From the NCBI RefSeq assembly GCF_002086285.1, contig NZ_MVHU01000018.1, positions 1-64,000 of the forward strand: a DNA stretch of 64,000 nucleotides, written 5' to 3'. The stretch is from Mycolicibacter kumamotonensis (lineage in GTDB: Bacteria; Actinomycetota; Actinomycetes; Mycobacteriales; Mycobacteriaceae). Positions 12,565 to 23,610 of this stretch are shown piece after piece (positions within the stretch are counted from its first letter, which is position 1; every line of letters begins with the position of its first letter). Under the pieces are notes generated by a model. It had not been told where the DNA came from. It saw only the letters and a program-made list of their open reading frames with translations, and ran no database searches. Made by a program: the position numbers and the translations under genes.

Positions 12565-14511
12565 ATGTGTGGACTGCTGGCCTTCGTGTGTGCCCCGGCC
12601 GGCACCGCCGACCTCCCCGCGATAGCCGCCAGGGTCGAACGCGCGGCGCACCTGATGCGCCATCGGGGGCCCGACGAACTGGGCACCTGGACCGGCGACG
12701 GTGTGGCCCTCGGGTTCAACCGGCTGTCGATCATCGACATCGAACACTCCCATCAGCCGCTGCGCTGGGGGCCGCCCGACCAGCCGGACCGCTACGTGCT
12801 GGTGTTCAACGGCGAGATCTACAACTACCTCGAACTGCGCGAGGAACTGGCGGCCTCGCACGGCGCGGTCTTCCACACCGACGGCGACGGGGAGGCGATC
12901 GTCGCCGGGTACCACCACTGGGGCGCCGAGGTGCTGCCGCGACTGCGCGGCATGTTCGCTTTCGCGATATGGGACACGCTGCGCGGTGAGCTGTTCTGCG
13001 CACGCGATCCGTTCGGGATCAAGCCGCTGTTCATGGCGACCGGGCCCGGCGGCACGGCGGTGGGCAGCGAGAAGAAGTCGCTGCTGGACATGGCCGACCT
13101 GGTGGGTTTTGACGCCGGGGACGACGGCATCGACATGCGCGCCCTGCAGCACTACACGGTGCTGCAGTACGTGCCCGAACCCGAGACACTGCACCGCGGG
13201 GTGCGCCGGCTGGAGTCGGGCTGCTGGGCGCGGATCAGCCGGGACCGGTCGGTCCCGGAGATCACCCGCTACTTCACGCCGCGATTCGACGCCACCCCGA
13301 TCACCCGCGACACCGAGCAGGCGCGCTACGACGAGATCACCGCGGTGCTCGAGGACTCGGTGGCCAAGCACATGCGCGCCGACGTCACCGTCGGCGCGTT
13401 CCTGTCCGGTGGGATCGACTCCACCGCGATCGCCGCGCTGGCGATGCGCCACAACCCGAACCTGATCACCTTTACCACCGGGTTCGAGCGGGAGGGCTTC
13501 TCCGAGGTCGACGTGGCCGCCGCGTCCGCGGAGGCGATCGGTGCCCGTCATGTGGTCAAGGTGGTCAGCCCGGCCGAGTTCATCGCCGCCCTGCCCGAGA
13601 TCGTCTGGTACCTCGACGACCCGGTCGCCGACCCGGCCCTGGTCCCGCTGTACTTCATCGCCCGCGAAGCCCGCAAGCACGTCAAAGTGGTGCTCTCCGG
13701 GGAAGGCGCCGACGAGTTGTTCGGCGGCTACACGATCTACCGCGAGCCGTTGTCGCTGCGGCCGTTCAATTACCTGCCCGCACCGGTGCGCCGGTCGATG
13801 GGCAAGGTGTCGCGGCCGCTTCCGGACGGAATGCGCGGGAAAAGCCTGCTGCACCGCGGGTCGCTGACGCTGGAGGAACGCTACTACGGCAATGCGCGCA
13901 GCTTCTCCGACGAGCAACTGCGGGCGGTGCTGCCCGGCTTCTCCCCCGACTGGACCCACACCGACGTCACCGCGCCGGTCTATGCCGAGTCGGCCGGCTG
14001 GGACCCGGTGGCCCGCATGCAGCACATCGACCTGTTCACCTGGTTGCGCGGCGACATCCTGGTCAAGGCGGACAAGATGACGATGGCCAACTCGCTGGAA
14101 CTACGGGTGCCGTTCCTGGACCCGGAGGTGTTCGCGGTGGCGTCGCGGCTGCCGGTGTCGGGCAAGATCACCCGCACCACCACCAAATACGCGCTGCGGC
14201 GTGCGCTGGAGCCGATCATTCCCGGGCACGTGCTGCACCGGCCCAAGCTCGGCTTCCCGGTGCCGTTGCGGCACTGGCTGCGCGCCGGTGAGCTGGTGGA
14301 GTGGGCGTACGCCACGGTGGCGGCCACCGCTACAGGACACCTGATCGACGTCGCCGCGGTGCGCGCGATGCTCGACGAGCACCGCGCCGGCACCGCCGAT
14401 CACAGCCGCCGGCTGTGGACGATGCTGATCTTCATGCTCTGGCACGCGATCTTCGTCGAGCAGTCCGTCGTGCCCGCCATCAGCGAGCCGGCCTACCCCG
14501 TCCAGCTCTAA
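12565..14511 (+). CDS. asnB: Glutamine-hydrolysing asparagine synthetase
   Basis: Makes asparagine (or amidates a related substrate) using glutamine and ATP. The protein starts MCGLLAF, so Cys2 is the class II amidotransferase nucleophile. The synthetase half has the ATP pyrophosphatase loop FLSGGIDST and the SGEGADELFGGY block. 648 residues, like Rv2201. In some actinobacteria AsnB homologues amidate peptidoglycan DAP; the sequence alone cannot decide. ATG 12565 is fixed by the required Cys2. CATACT 8 nt upstream is a weak -10, suggesting a leaderless message. The 3' end meets a long hairpin shared with convergent adoK. Confidence 0.94.
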   Translation: MCGLLAFVCAPAGTADLPAIAARVERAAHLMRHRGPDELGTWTGDGVALGFNRLSIIDIEHSHQPLRWGPPDQPDRYVLVFNGEIYNYLELREELAASHGAVFHTDGDGEAIVAGYHHWGAEVLPRLRGMFAFAIWDTLRGELFCARDPFGIKPLFMATGPGGTAVGSEKKSLLDMADLVGFDAGDDGIDMRALQHYTVLQYVPEPETLHRGVRRLESGCWARISRDRSVPEITRYFTPRFDATPITRDTEQARYDEITAVLEDSVAKHMRADVTVGAFLSGGIDSTAIAALAMRHNPNLITFTTGFEREGFSEVDVAAASAEAIGARHVVKVVSPAEFIAALPEIVWYLDDPVADPALVPLYFIAREARKHVKVVLSGEGADELFGGYTIYREPLSLRPFNYLPAPVRRSMGKVSRPLPDGMRGKSLLHRGSLTLEERYYGNARSFSDEQLRAVLPGFSPDWTHTDVTAPVYAESAGWDPVARMQHIDLFTWLRGDILVKADKMTMANSLELRVPFLDPEVFAVASRLPVSGKITRTTTKYALRRALEPIIPGHVLHRPKLGFPVPLRHWLRAGELVEWAYATVAATATGHLIDVAAVRAMLDEHRAGTADHSRRLWTMLIFMLWHAIFVEQSVVPAISEPAYPVQL

Positions 14512-14515
14512 CGCC

Positions 14516-14569
14516 AACAGACACAGAATCGCACTGCGGGAACCCCGCGAGTGCGATTCTGTGTCTGTT
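14516..14569. terminator. Long perfect hairpin between convergent asnB and adoK
   Basis: Arms 14516-14535 and 14550-14569 are perfectly complementary (20 bp, outer sequence AACAGACACAGAATCG). A further 5-bp GCGGG/CCCGC pair continues the stem after one bulged base, closing on a 3-nt loop. It begins 5 bases after the asnB stop and ends 8 bases before the adoK stop, so it can serve as a bidirectional terminator, although no clear T-run follows. Confidence 0.75.
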
Positions 14570-14576
14570 CGCCGGG

Positions 14577-15554
<978 letters not shown>

Positions 15555-15673
15555 CTATCCCCCTCGTGTGTTCAACGTGGACCTCGATGTGGGTTCCCAC
15601 GGTAGCGGTCCGTCGAACCCGGCCCATCGCCGGGCAGCGCCAAGACGTCGGGTCAAGGGGCGGAGTCAGGCGG

Positions 15674-16030
15674 TCAGTTGAAGGAGTCGCCGCACGAGCA
15701 CGAGCCGCCGGCGTTGGGGTTCTCGATGGTGAAACCCTGCTTGTCGATCTGGTCGGCGTAGCCGATCTCGGCGCCCTGCAGGTACGGGGCGCTCATCCGG
15801 TCGACGGCCAGCTTGACGCCGTTGAACTCCGCGATCACGTCACCGTCGAGGGTGCGGTCGTCGAAGAACAGGTTGTAGCGCAGGCCGGCACAGCCGCCCG
15901 GTTGCACCGAGATGCGCAGCGTCAGGTCGTCACGGCCTTCTTGGGCCAGCAGCGACTTCACCTTGGCCGCGGCCTCGTCGGTCAAGACCACGCCCTGAGA
16001 CTCGGTGGTCGACTGATCCTGGACAGTCAT
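15674..16030 (-). CDS. HesB/IscA-type iron-sulfur cluster insertion protein (ErpA-like)
   Basis: 118-residue A-type carrier that delivers Fe-S clusters to apo-proteins. The family residues are present: VQPGGCAGLRY with the first cysteine, and the C-terminal CSCGDSF with the two others. Length and order match Rv2204c. The neighbouring Rieske and LipA genes make Fe-S clients, though not in the same operon. The H37Rv gene Rv2203 that normally separates it from adoK is absent; 122 bases lie between the two. Confidence 0.93.
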   Translation of the reverse strand: MTVQDQSTTESQGVVLTDEAAAKVKSLLAQEGRDDLTLRISVQPGGCAGLRYNLFFDDRTLDGDVIAEFNGVKLAVDRMSAPYLQGAEIGYADQIDKQGFTIENPNAGGSCSCGDSFN

Positions 16031-16124
16031 TGCGTCTCCCTATTGCGGTTGATTGGGGGCGGGCTCGCCTCCGCTCGAGGCGTCGAACCCACCGTCACAA
16101 CGATACCTTGCGCCGGCGTGTTCC

Positions 16125-17273
16125 CTACTGAGCCGCCGGGCCCGGTGTCCGCGCCGGCCCGCTGCCGATCTGCGCCGCCAGCACGGTGGTCAGACCGATC
16201 AGCTGGTTAGCCGCGTCCACCAGGGCTAACCGCACCGAGCCGGCGTGGTCGGCGATCGCCCGGGCGGCGATGACGCCGGCCGATCGCAGCGCCGGTTCGT
16301 CCAGGTCGATCTGGCCGGCCAGCACCAGCACCGGCAGCTGCCGCGCCCGGGCCGCCGTGCACAGCGAGCCGATCACCTTTCCGTGCAGCGACTGCTGGTC
16401 GATCCGGCCCTCACCGGTGACGATCACGTCGGTGTCGGCGAGCGCTTCGGCCAGACCGGTGTGGCGGGCCACGATGTCCGCCCCGGATTCGGCGGTGCCA
16501 CCGAGGGCGAGCAGCGCCGCGCCGATTCCCCCGGCGGCGCCGGCCCCGGAGGCGGCGCTCACCTGCCAGCCGGCCGCCGCGTCGAGTTCGGTGGCCCACG
16601 CGTTCAGGCGGGTTTCGAGTACGGCCACGGTGGCGGCGTCGGCGCCCTTCTGCGGCCCGAACACCCGCGCCGCACCCCACGGGCCCAGCAGCGGGTATTC
16701 GACGTCGCAGGCCGCGATCAGCGCGACGTCTGCGAGCCGCTGCCGGGCGGCGGCCAGACCGCCCAGCGCATCGATGAGGCCCCGCCCGCCGTCGGTGCTG
16801 GCGCTGCCGCCGAGCCCGACGACGATCCGCCTCGCCCCGGCACTCAGCGCCGACTCGATGAGCTGGCCCACGCCCCTGCTGTGGGCGGCCAGGGCCGTGC
16901 CGGGCGTCGGCGGACCGTCGAGCAGCGCCAGGCCGCAGGCCTGCGCGCACTCCAGGTAGGCCGTCGTGGATGCGGCGTCCCAGAACCACTCGGCATCCAC
17001 CGGGTCGTCCAACGGCCCGCTGACCCGGCATCGCTGCACCGTGCCGGTGCTGCCCACCACGGCGGCCAGCACCGCCACGAAACCCGGTCCGCCGTCGGAC
17101 TGCGGGGCGATCACCAGCCGGTCGTGGGGGCGGCTGCGATGCCACCCGGTGGAGATGGCGGCGGCGGCCTGCACCGCGGTCAGGCTCTCGCCGTAGCAGT
17201 CCGGCGCGATCAGCACCCGCAGCAGGGGCGTCCCCGAGGCGGCTGAGGCGCCGGCACCGGGGTGGTCAGCCAT
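16125..17273 (-). CDS. Glycerate kinase family protein
   Basis: Member of the type 1 (GckA/GlxK) glycerate kinase family, which phosphorylates glycerate to feed glycolysis; orthologue of Rv2205c. Characteristic blocks are [18 protein letters not shown] near the start, [13 protein letters not shown] in the middle and [15 protein letters not shown] in the second half. 382 residues. ATG at 17273 fits the family N-terminus better than GTG 17294. Divergent from the DUF3043 gene with 60 bases between them. Confidence 0.88.
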   Translation of the reverse strand: MADHPGAGASAASGTPLLRVLIAPDCYGESLTAVQAAAAISTGWHRSRPHDRLVIAPQSDGGPGFVAVLAAVVGSTGTVQRCRVSGPLDDPVDAEWFWDAASTTAYLECAQACGLALLDGPPTPGTALAAHSRGVGQLIESALSAGARRIVVGLGGSASTDGGRGLIDALGGLAAARQRLADVALIAACDVEYPLLGPWGAARVFGPQKGADAATVAVLETRLNAWATELDAAAGWQVSAASGAGAAGGIGAALLALGGTAESGADIVARHTGLAEALADTDVIVTGEGRIDQQSLHGKVIGSLCTAARARQLPVLVLAGQIDLDEPALRSAGVIAARAIADHAGSVRLALVDAANQLIGLTTVLAAQIGSGPARTPGPAAQ

Positions 17274-17320
17274 ACCGGCAGGGTATAGAGCCACACGGAC
17301 GGCGTGGCAGCCCGGGCAAG

Positions 17321-17326
17321 TAATCT
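17321..17326 (+). promoter_or_regulatory. -10 element TAATCT for leaderless DUF3043 gene
   Basis: TAATCT (TANNNT) is followed by exactly 7 bases and the GTG at 17334, without a Shine-Dalgarno sequence. Confidence 0.6.
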
Positions 17327-17333
17327 GGCGGGC

Positions 17334-18011
17334 GTGAAGTTGCCGGGACGCAGGAAAGATGAGGCGGGTTCCGCGGAGGCCGCCGACTCCGTGGGCGGTG
17401 CCGTCGACCTCGACAGCGCCGAATCGAGGGGTATCCGCGGCACCGCCCCCAAAGGCCGGCCCACCCCCAAGCGCAACGCGGCGGCCAAACGTCGCGGCCC
17501 GGTGGCGCCGGCGCCGATGACCGCCGCGGAGGCCCGGGCCAGGCGCAAGAGCCTGGCCGGGCCGAAACCGAGCAAGGAAGAGCGCCGGGCCCAGAAGGCC
17601 GAACGGCGGGAGCGGATGGCCCAGCGCAGGGAGCGGATGCTCGCCGGCGACGAGGGGGCCCTGCTCGAGCGCGACCGCGGCCCGGTGCGCCGCTATGTCC
17701 GCGACGTCGTCGACGCCCGCCGCAACCTGCTCGGCCTGTTCATGCCGATGGCCCTGGGTCTGATGTTCGTCATGATGGCGGTCCCGCAGATCCAGTTCTA
17801 CATCTCGCCGGCGATGATGCTGCTGATGCTCTTGATGGCCGTCGACGGTGTCCTGCTCGCCCGCAAGATCGGCAGGCTGGTCGACACCAAGTACCCCGAC
17901 AACACCGAAGCCCGGTGGAAGCTGGGGATCTATGCCGTCAGCAGGGCATCGACGCTGCGCCGGATGCGGGCACCGCGCCCACAGGTGCGGCGCGGCGAAC
18001 GCCTCGGCTGA
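17334..18011 (+). CDS. DUF3043 membrane protein (Rv2206-like)
   Basis: 225-residue protein of unknown function. A basic, Lys/Arg/Ala-rich cytoplasmic N-terminus of about 120 residues ([20 protein letters not shown], probably helical) is followed by two close membrane segments ([18 protein letters not shown] and [17 protein letters not shown]) and a basic tail. GTG 17334 is the start indicated by the -10 spacing. It is followed after 23 bases by cobT in the same direction, but no functional link to cobalamin is visible. Confidence 0.87.
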   Translation: MKLPGRRKDEAGSAEAADSVGGAVDLDSAESRGIRGTAPKGRPTPKRNAAAKRRGPVAPAPMTAAEARARRKSLAGPKPSKEERRAQKAERRERMAQRRERMLAGDEGALLERDRGPVRRYVRDVVDARRNLLGLFMPMALGLMFVMMAVPQIQFYISPAMMLLMLLMAVDGVLLARKIGRLVDTKYPDNTEARWKLGIYAVSRASTLRRMRAPRPQVRRGERLG

Positions 18012-18034
18012 GTCCGGCTCGGGGGCCGACAGCT

Positions 18035-19099
18035 TTGGACTTCGCCGAATTCCCGCCGGTCAGCCCGCCTGACGCGACGGCGGCCGCCGCCGCCCGCGCC
18101 CGGCAGGACTCGCTGACCAAGCCGCCGGGTTCGCTGGGCCGCCTCGAAGAGCTGTCGGTCTGGGTGGCGGCATGTCAAGGCCGTTGCCCGCCAAGGCAAT
18201 TCGATAGGGTCCGGGTGGTGGTGTTCGCCGGCGATCATGGCGTGACCCGCGAACGGGTGTCCGCGTACCCGGTGGAGGTGACCGCGCAGATGGCCGCCAA
18301 CATCGACCGCGGAGGCGCCGCCATCAACGCGCTGGCCACCGCCGCCGGCGCGGGCGTGCGGGTGGTGGACATGGCCATCGACACCGAGGCCGGCGATCTC
18401 AGCGCGTACAAGGTGCGCCGGGGCAGCGGCGACATCTCGGCCGAAGACGCCCTGACCGCCGAGGAGACCGTGGCTGCCGTGGAGGCGGGCCGCCGGATCG
18501 CCGACGGTGAAGTCGACGCCGGCGCGGATCTGCTCATCCCCGGCGATATGGGTATCGGAAACACCACTGTCGCAGCAACGTTGATCGCGGCAGTGACCGG
18601 CGCCGAGCCCGTCGAGGCGGTCGGCCATGGCACCGGCATCGACGACGCGGGCTGGGCGCGTAAGACCGCGGCGGTGCGCGATGCGCTGTTCCGCGCTCGC
18701 GCAGTGTCTGATCCGCTGGGATTGCTGCGCTGCTGCGGGGGCGCCGACCTGGCGGCGCTGGCCGGGTTCTGCGCACAGGCGGCCATCCGGCGCACGCCGG
18801 TGCTGCTCGACGGCCTGGCATCGACCGCCGCCGCCCTGGTCGCCGAACGGCTGGCCCCGGGCGCCCGGGCGTGGTGGCAGGCCGGTCACCGCTCCCCCGA
18901 GCCGGCCCACGCGCTGGCTTGTGCGGCACTGGGACTGGAGCCGATCCTCGACCTGGGGATGCGGCTGGGTGAGGGCACCGGCGCTGCGGTGGCCCTGCCG
19001 GTCTTGCGCGCCGCGGTCGCGGCGTTGGCGTCGATGTCCACCTTCGCCGAAGCGGGCGTTTCGGGGCCCGCCGAGGCGACAGACGGAGCCCCCGGGTGA
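18035..19099 (+). CDS. cobT: Nicotinate-nucleotide--DMB phosphoribosyltransferase
   Basis: Makes alpha-ribazole phosphate for the lower ligand of cobalamin. Family blocks: [49 protein letters not shown] and GTGIDDAGW, ending with the [10 protein letters not shown] loop. 354 residues. TTG 18035 was chosen because its product aligns with the start of Rv2207 and only 23 bases separate it from the upstream stop; the ribosome site is weak. Overlaps cobS by GTGA. Confidence 0.93.
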   Translation: MDFAEFPPVSPPDATAAAAARARQDSLTKPPGSLGRLEELSVWVAACQGRCPPRQFDRVRVVVFAGDHGVTRERVSAYPVEVTAQMAANIDRGGAAINALATAAGAGVRVVDMAIDTEAGDLSAYKVRRGSGDISAEDALTAEETVAAVEAGRRIADGEVDAGADLLIPGDMGIGNTTVAATLIAAVTGAEPVEAVGHGTGIDDAGWARKTAAVRDALFRARAVSDPLGLLRCCGGADLAALAGFCAQAAIRRTPVLLDGLASTAAALVAERLAPGARAWWQAGHRSPEPAHALACAALGLEPILDLGMRLGEGTGAAVALPVLRAAVAALASMSTFAEAGVSGPAEATDGAPG

Positions 19100-19824
19100 T
19101 CCGGTCGCTGGCCTCGGCGGTCGCGTTCGGGACGGCCGTCCGGCTGCCCGGCGCCGACGGCCCGCCGGGACGCGGGACGCTGACGGCGTTTCCGATCATC
19201 GGGGCCGCCCTGGGGGCACTGGCGGCCGGCGTAGTCTGGGCCGGCGGGTCGGCATTCGGCCCGGGAAGCGCCTTGACCGGGCTGCTCGCGGTGGCGGTGC
19301 TGCTGGCCGCCACCCGCGGCCTGCACATCGACGGGGTGGCCGACACCGCCGACGGATTGGGCAGCTATCGGCCGGCGGCGCAGGCGCTGCAGGTGATGCG
19401 GGACGGATCGACCGGGCCGTTCGGCGTGGCGGCGGTGGTGCTGGTGATCGGCCTGCAGGCGTTGGCGTTGCCGATGCTGAATGCGGCCGGGATCGTGGTC
19501 GCGGTCGGCGCGGGCCGAGTGGCGGCGGTGCTGGCCTGTCGGCGTTCGGTGCCCGCCGCGGCGGGCAGCACGTTGGGCGCCACCATGGCGGGAAGTCAAC
19601 CGGTGCCGGTGGCCATCACCTGGGCGCTGGTGCTGGCGGCCGGGTCCACGATCGCCGGTTCGGCGCCCTGGCACGGGCCGGTGGCCGTTGCCGTGGCGCT
19701 GGGCGGTACGTCGCTGCTGGTCAGGCATTGTGTGCGGCGGCTCGGTGGTATCACCGGCGACGTGCTGGGCGCCACCGTCGAATGGACCACCACCGTGGTC
19801 GCGGTGCTGTTGGCCGCGCTCTGA
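19096..19824 (+). CDS. cobS: Adenosylcobinamide-GDP ribazoletransferase (cobalamin synthase)
   Basis: Membrane enzyme joining adenosylcobinamide-GDP and alpha-ribazole in the last cobalamin step. 242 residues with several hydrophobic helices and the signature [15 protein letters not shown] plus [14 protein letters not shown] overlaps the cobT stop, so the two are coupled. The cobinamide-pathway genes cobC and cobD, found further along this block in M. tuberculosis, are not in this window. Confidence 0.93.
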   Translation: MIRSLASAVAFGTAVRLPGADGPPGRGTLTAFPIIGAALGALAAGVVWAGGSAFGPGSALTGLLAVAVLLAATRGLHIDGVADTADGLGSYRPAAQALQVMRDGSTGPFGVAAVVLVIGLQALALPMLNAAGIVVAVGAGRVAAVLACRRSVPAAAGSTLGATMAGSQPVPVAITWALVLAAGSTIAGSAPWHGPVAVAVALGGTSLLVRHCVRRLGGITGDVLGATVEWTTTVVAVLLAAL

Positions 19825-19840
19825 CCTCATCTGATAAGTA

Positions 19841-19870
19841 ACATTTCTCCGAACTTTTAGACATTTCTCC
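19841..19870 (+). repeat. Twin direct repeat ACATTTCTCC, possible operator
   Basis: ACATTTCTCC occurs at 19841-19850 and 19861-19870, exactly 20 bases apart (two helical turns), in an AT-rich patch between cobS and the small ORF at 19949. This is the arrangement of a site for a response-regulator-type dimer. No regulator can be assigned. Confidence 0.5.
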
Positions 19871-19948
19871 CGACGGTTACCTTACTTCCAGAGTAAATTT
19901 GGAAAAATCGAACCGGCATTAACATCGGATTCTCCGGGGAGGACGCCA

Positions 19949-20113
19949 TTGGCTCGCCATCACCGCTACAGCAAGAGAAGTCGGGAATCCCGCAAGGCGA
20001 TGAGCAACGGCGTCACCGACCTACCCGGGTACCCGGACGCCGACGACGCCGCGGCCGAGGACTGGCAATTGACGGCCGACGAACCGGATCCCCCACCCGG
20101 CCCGGCCGCCTGA
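19949..20113 (+). CDS. Small hypothetical protein, 54 residues
   Basis: Short gene with a clear ribosome site, GGGGAGG, 6 nt before a TTG start. The product has a basic half (ARHHRYSKRSRESRKAMSNG) and a very acidic, Pro-rich half (about DAADDAAAEDW to PDPPPGPAA), with no membrane segment or cysteine. TAACAT at 19920-19925 could be its -10. It lies alone between cobS and convergent ilvE, where M. tuberculosis has Rv2209, a much larger membrane protein. Function unknown; the bipolar charge suggests a nucleic-acid- or protein-binding peptide, but that is a guess. Confidence 0.6.
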   Translation: MARHHRYSKRSRESRKAMSNGVTDLPGYPDADDAAAEDWQLTADEPDPPPGPAA

Positions 20114-20253
20114 TCAAACCGGTTCAGTCCCCCCGCCCAACCGCCACCGCGTTGGCTCTCGGCGCCGGAGCGCGCTAGACCCGCCCGGCCAGCTACCTGC
20201 CCGAGCGCCTCCGCGGTTCAGCGAAAATGCCGACGGCACACCCGGGGTGCCGG

Positions 20254-21360
20254 TTAATCCAGCCGGGCCATCCAGCCGTGGGTGTCGGCGAAGGTGCCGC
20301 GCTGGATCCCGGTCAGGGTGTCACGCAGCGCCATGGTCACCTCGCCGGGCTGACCGTCGGCGATGGTGAACTCGCCGTCCGCGGATTTAACCTGCGACAC
20401 CGGGGTGATGACAGCGGCGGTGCCGCAGGCGAACACCTCGGTGATCTCACCGGAAGCGGCCTTCTTCTGCCATTCGCTGACATCGATCTTGCGTTCTTCG
20501 ACGCTGAACCCTGCATCAGTGGCCAACTGCAGCAACGAATCCCGGGTGATACCAGGCAGCAGGGAGCCGGACAGCTCCGGCGTGACCAACCGCGCCGACC
20601 CGCCGGTGCCGAATACGAAGAACAGGTTCATCCCGCCCATCTCCTCGACGTAGCGCCGCTCGGCCGCATCCAGCCACACCACCTGGTCGCAGCCGTTGTC
20701 GGCGGCCTGCGCCTGCGCCACCAGCGACGCGGCGTAGTTACCGCCGAACTTTGCGGCGCCGGTGCCGCCCGGGCAGGCCCGCACGTACTCCGTCGACAGC
20801 CAGACGCTCACCGGCTTGATGCCGCCCTTGAAATACGCGCCGGCCGGTGAACCCATCACCAGGCAGCGGTACTCGTTGGCCGGCCGCACTCCCAGGCCCG
20901 GCTCGGTGGCGAAGATGAAAGGGCGCAGATACAGCGACTCCTCCCCGCCGGCCGCCGGCACCCAGGACCCGTCCACGGCGATCAGCTGCCGCAGCGATTC
21001 GATGAACAGCTCGTCGGGAAGTTCCGGGATCGCCAACCGCCGAGCCGACGCCCGCATCCGCGCCGCGTTGGCCTCGGGCCGGAACGACACGATCGAGCCG
21101 TCCGCCCAGCGGTAGGCCTTCAACCCCTCGAAGACCTCCTGCGCGTAGTGCAGGACGATGGCCGAGGGGTCCAGTTCGATCGGCCCGTAGGGCATGACCC
21201 GCGCGTTGTGCCAGCCGGTATCGACCGCATAGTCGATCGAGACCATGTGATCGGTGTGATACTTGCCGAAACCCGGTTCGGCCAAAATGGATTCGCGTAC
21301 CTCGTCGGGAGTCGGGTTCGCTGTGACCGACACGTGGAACTCGAGGAGGCCGCTTTTCAT
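20254..21360 (-). CDS. ilvE: Branched-chain amino acid aminotransferase
   Basis: PLP enzyme for the last step of Ile, Leu and Val synthesis. 368 residues, the same as Rv2210c. Blocks: [45 protein letters not shown] containing the PLP lysine, [13 protein letters not shown] [12 protein letters not shown], and [12 protein letters not shown] 21360 has TACAAT 6 nt upstream, indicating a leaderless message and ruling out the longer ORF start. Confidence 0.95.
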   Translation of the reverse strand: MKSGLLEFHVSVTANPTPDEVRESILAEPGFGKYHTDHMVSIDYAVDTGWHNARVMPYGPIELDPSAIVLHYAQEVFEGLKAYRWADGSIVSFRPEANAARMRASARRLAIPELPDELFIESLRQLIAVDGSWVPAAGGEESLYLRPFIFATEPGLGVRPANEYRCLVMGSPAGAYFKGGIKPVSVWLSTEYVRACPGGTGAAKFGGNYAASLVAQAQAADNGCDQVVWLDAAERRYVEEMGGMNLFFVFGTGGSARLVTPELSGSLLPGITRDSLLQLATDAGFSVEERKIDVSEWQKKAASGEITEVFACGTAAVITPVSQVKSADGEFTIADGQPGEVTMALRDTLTGIQRGTFADTHGWMARLD

Positions 21361-21366
21361 GCAGCG

Positions 21367-21372
21367 ATTGTA
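21367..21372 (-). promoter_or_regulatory. -10 element TACAAT of ilvE
   Basis: Reverse-strand TACAAT, preceded by TAT (TATACAAT), ends 6 bases before the ilvE ATG; no Shine-Dalgarno sequence. Confidence 0.6.
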
Positions 21373-21383
21373 TAACCGGTGCG

Positions 21384-22478
21384 CTAGCGAGTTTTTGCCG
21401 TCACGAACGGCGGCGCCACCACCTCGCATTCGAGCGCACGGCCCCGCACGTCGACGGTGACTTGCGCACCGTCGTCGATGCCGGCGCCGGCGTCGATCAG
21501 CGCCAGTGCGATCCCCGCCTTCAGGGTCGGTGAGAAGGTGCCCGAGGTGGTGATCCCGACCTGCCGGTCACCGTCGAGCACCGCCAGGTCGGCCCGCAGC
21601 ACTCCCCGGCCCGTGGCGCGCAGCCCGCGCAGCAGCCGGGCCGGGCCGGCCGCCTTCTCCGCCTGCAGTGCCTCGCGCCCGAAGAACGCCTCCTTCTTCC
21701 AGCCGATCGCCCAACCGCAGCGCGCCTGCAGCGGCGAGATGTCCGTTGACAGCTCGTGACCGTGCAGCGGGTAGCCCATCTCGGTGCGCAGCGTGTCGCG
21801 GGCACCCAAGCCCGCCAGCTCGCCCCCGGCCTGCGCGACCGCCGCCACCAGCGCGTCGAACACCACCTGCGCCGAGTCCCACTCCGGCAGCAGCTCGTAG
21901 CCGTGTTCGCCGGTGTAGCCGCTGCGGCATACCCGTACCGGCACACCGGCGTAGCTGGCGTCGGCAAAGGCCATGTAGTCCATCTCGGTCGGCAGCCCCA
22001 GGCCGGCCAGCACCTCGGTCGATCGCGGGCCCTGTACCGCCAGTACCGCACGGGAGCGGTGCTCGTCGGTGATCGTCACCCCGGCCGGTGCGACCTCTTT
22101 CAGGGCAGCGACCACGGCCGCGGTGTTGGCCGCGTTGGGGACCAGAAAGATTTCGTCGTCGGCGACGTAATAGGCGATCAGGTCGTCGATGACGCCGCCG
22201 GATTCGTTGCAGCACAACGTGTATTGCGCCTTGCCCGGCCCTATCCGGTTCAGGTCGTTGGTGAGCGTCGCGTTGATGAAGGCGGCCGCGCCCGGGCCGG
22301 CCACGGTGGCCTTGCCGAGATGGCTGACATCGAACAGACCGACCGCGTTGCGGGTGGCGTTGTGCTCGGCCACGGTTCCGGCGTAGGAGACCGGCATGAG
22401 CCAGCCACCGAATTCGGCGAAGCTGGCGCCCAGCTCGCGGTGACGCTCTTCTAAGGGCCCGTGTTGCAGTTCGCTCAC
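21384..22478 (-). CDS. gcvT: Glycine cleavage system T protein (aminomethyltransferase)
   Basis: Tetrahydrofolate-dependent aminomethyltransferase of the glycine cleavage system. 364 residues with [16 protein letters not shown] opening ([15 protein letters not shown]), [21 protein letters not shown], the folate-site [12 protein letters not shown], and the C-terminal [14 protein letters not shown] [20 protein letters not shown] 22478 has TAGGCT 8 nt upstream. The 23 bases before ilvE hold the ilvE promoter, so ilvE need not depend on gcvT. Divergent from the adenylate cyclase with only 32 bases between starts. Confidence 0.94.
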   Translation of the reverse strand: MSELQHGPLEERHRELGASFAEFGGWLMPVSYAGTVAEHNATRNAVGLFDVSHLGKATVAGPGAAAFINATLTNDLNRIGPGKAQYTLCCNESGGVIDDLIAYYVADDEIFLVPNAANTAAVVAALKEVAPAGVTITDEHRSRAVLAVQGPRSTEVLAGLGLPTEMDYMAFADASYAGVPVRVCRSGYTGEHGYELLPEWDSAQVVFDALVAAVAQAGGELAGLGARDTLRTEMGYPLHGHELSTDISPLQARCGWAIGWKKEAFFGREALQAEKAAGPARLLRGLRATGRGVLRADLAVLDGDRQVGITTSGTFSPTLKAGIALALIDAGAGIDDGAQVTVDVRGRALECEVVAPPFVTAKTR

Positions 22479-22486
22479 GACGAGCC

Positions 22487-22492
22487 AGCCTA
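22487..22492 (-). promoter_or_regulatory. -10 element TAGGCT of gcvT
   Basis: Reverse-strand TAGGCT ends 8 bases before the gcvT GTG. The divergent cyclase gene has CACACT (22498-22503) 7 bases before its own GTG, so two leaderless promoters may sit back to back in 32 bases. Confidence 0.5.
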
Positions 22493-22510
22493 ATCGGCAC
22501 ACTGGTGTAG

Positions 22511-23599
22511 GTGGTCGATTGGGACGCGCTCGAGAGCGCCGGAATCGCCGACGCGCGCCGCCGCGCCGGCCTGATCGAGTACCTCGACGGCCTCGGCTTC
22601 ACCGCCGAGCAGATGGTCGAGGCCGAGCGGCAGGGCCGGCTGTTCGGGCTGGCCGGCGACGTGGTGGGACGCTCCGGTCCGCCCGATTACAGCCTGCGGA
22701 CCGCCGCCGAGGCGCTGGGAGTACCGGTCGGCGACGTCGAGCGCGCCTGGACGATGCTCGGGCTCCGCGTCGCCAGTGCGGACACACCCGCGCTGAGCCA
22801 GGCCGACGTCGACGGGCTGGCCACCTGGATCGAGATGCGATCCAACCTGGGCGAGCCGGTCGAGGGTTTCCTGCGGGTGCTGGGGACGACGATGGCCCGC
22901 CTGGCCGAGGCCGAGTCGTCGATGATCCGGATCAGTGAGCCCGACGTGTGGCTGGGCCACACCTTCGACGAACTCGCCACCGCGCGGGCCTGGCGGTCCG
23001 TCGCGAGGTTCATCCCTCGCCTCGGCGCGATGATCGACGCCGTTCACCGCCAGCATCAGGTCAGCGCCCGGACGTTCCTCGAGGGGCTGGCCGCCGGGCC
23101 GACGGCCAGGACGGTGTGCGGCGTCGGTTTCGCCGACCTGACCGGTTTCACCGCACTGACCCAGGTGCTCACCTCCGAGGAGCTGGCCAACCTGCTCACC
23201 GAGTTCGGCGGCAGCGTCTCCGACGTGGTGCATGCCGACGGCGGGCGGGTGGTCAAGTTCATCGGCGACGCCGTCATGTGGGTGAGCGCGAGCGCGGAAC
23301 TACTGGCCAAGGCGGCGTGCGACCTGGTCAACCACCCCAAAGCCCGCCGGGCGGGTCTGCGGGTGCGGGCCGGGCTGGGCTACGGCGAAGTGCTGGCGAT
23401 CAACGGCGACTACTTCGGCAACCCGGTGAACCTGGCCGCGCGCCTGGTGGATGCCGCTGCCCCCGGGCAGGTTCTGGCCTGCGCCGGCGTGATCAAGGAA
23501 TTGCCCGACTGGCCCGTTGTCGAACGGGGGCCGTTGACGCTCAAGGGTTTCGACGACCCCGTTCCGGCATACGAGCTGGTTCTGGCTGCCGGTCGTTAG
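22511..23599 (+). CDS. Class III adenylate cyclase (Rv2212-like)
   Basis: Synthesises cAMP. 362 residues: an N-terminal regulatory domain of about 190 residues that in the M. tuberculosis orthologue senses pH and fatty acids (family knowledge), then a class III cyclase domain. Catalytic blocks visible are [13 protein letters not shown] (first metal Asp), [12 protein letters not shown] (second metal Asp) and [29 protein letters not shown] (quoted in part). Soluble, no membrane segment. The stop TAG overlaps the -10 element of pepB. Confidence 0.92.
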   Translation: MVDWDALESAGIADARRRAGLIEYLDGLGFTAEQMVEAERQGRLFGLAGDVVGRSGPPDYSLRTAAEALGVPVGDVERAWTMLGLRVASADTPALSQADVDGLATWIEMRSNLGEPVEGFLRVLGTTMARLAEAESSMIRISEPDVWLGHTFDELATARAWRSVARFIPRLGAMIDAVHRQHQVSARTFLEGLAAGPTARTVCGVGFADLTGFTALTQVLTSEELANLLTEFGGSVSDVVHADGGRVVKFIGDAVMWVSASAELLAKAACDLVNHPKARRAGLRVRAGLGYGEVLAINGDYFGNPVNLAARLVDAAAPGQVLACAGVIKELPDWPVVERGPLTLKGFDDPVPAYELVLAAGR

Positions 23600-23610
23600 G
23601 GTGGGTGCTT

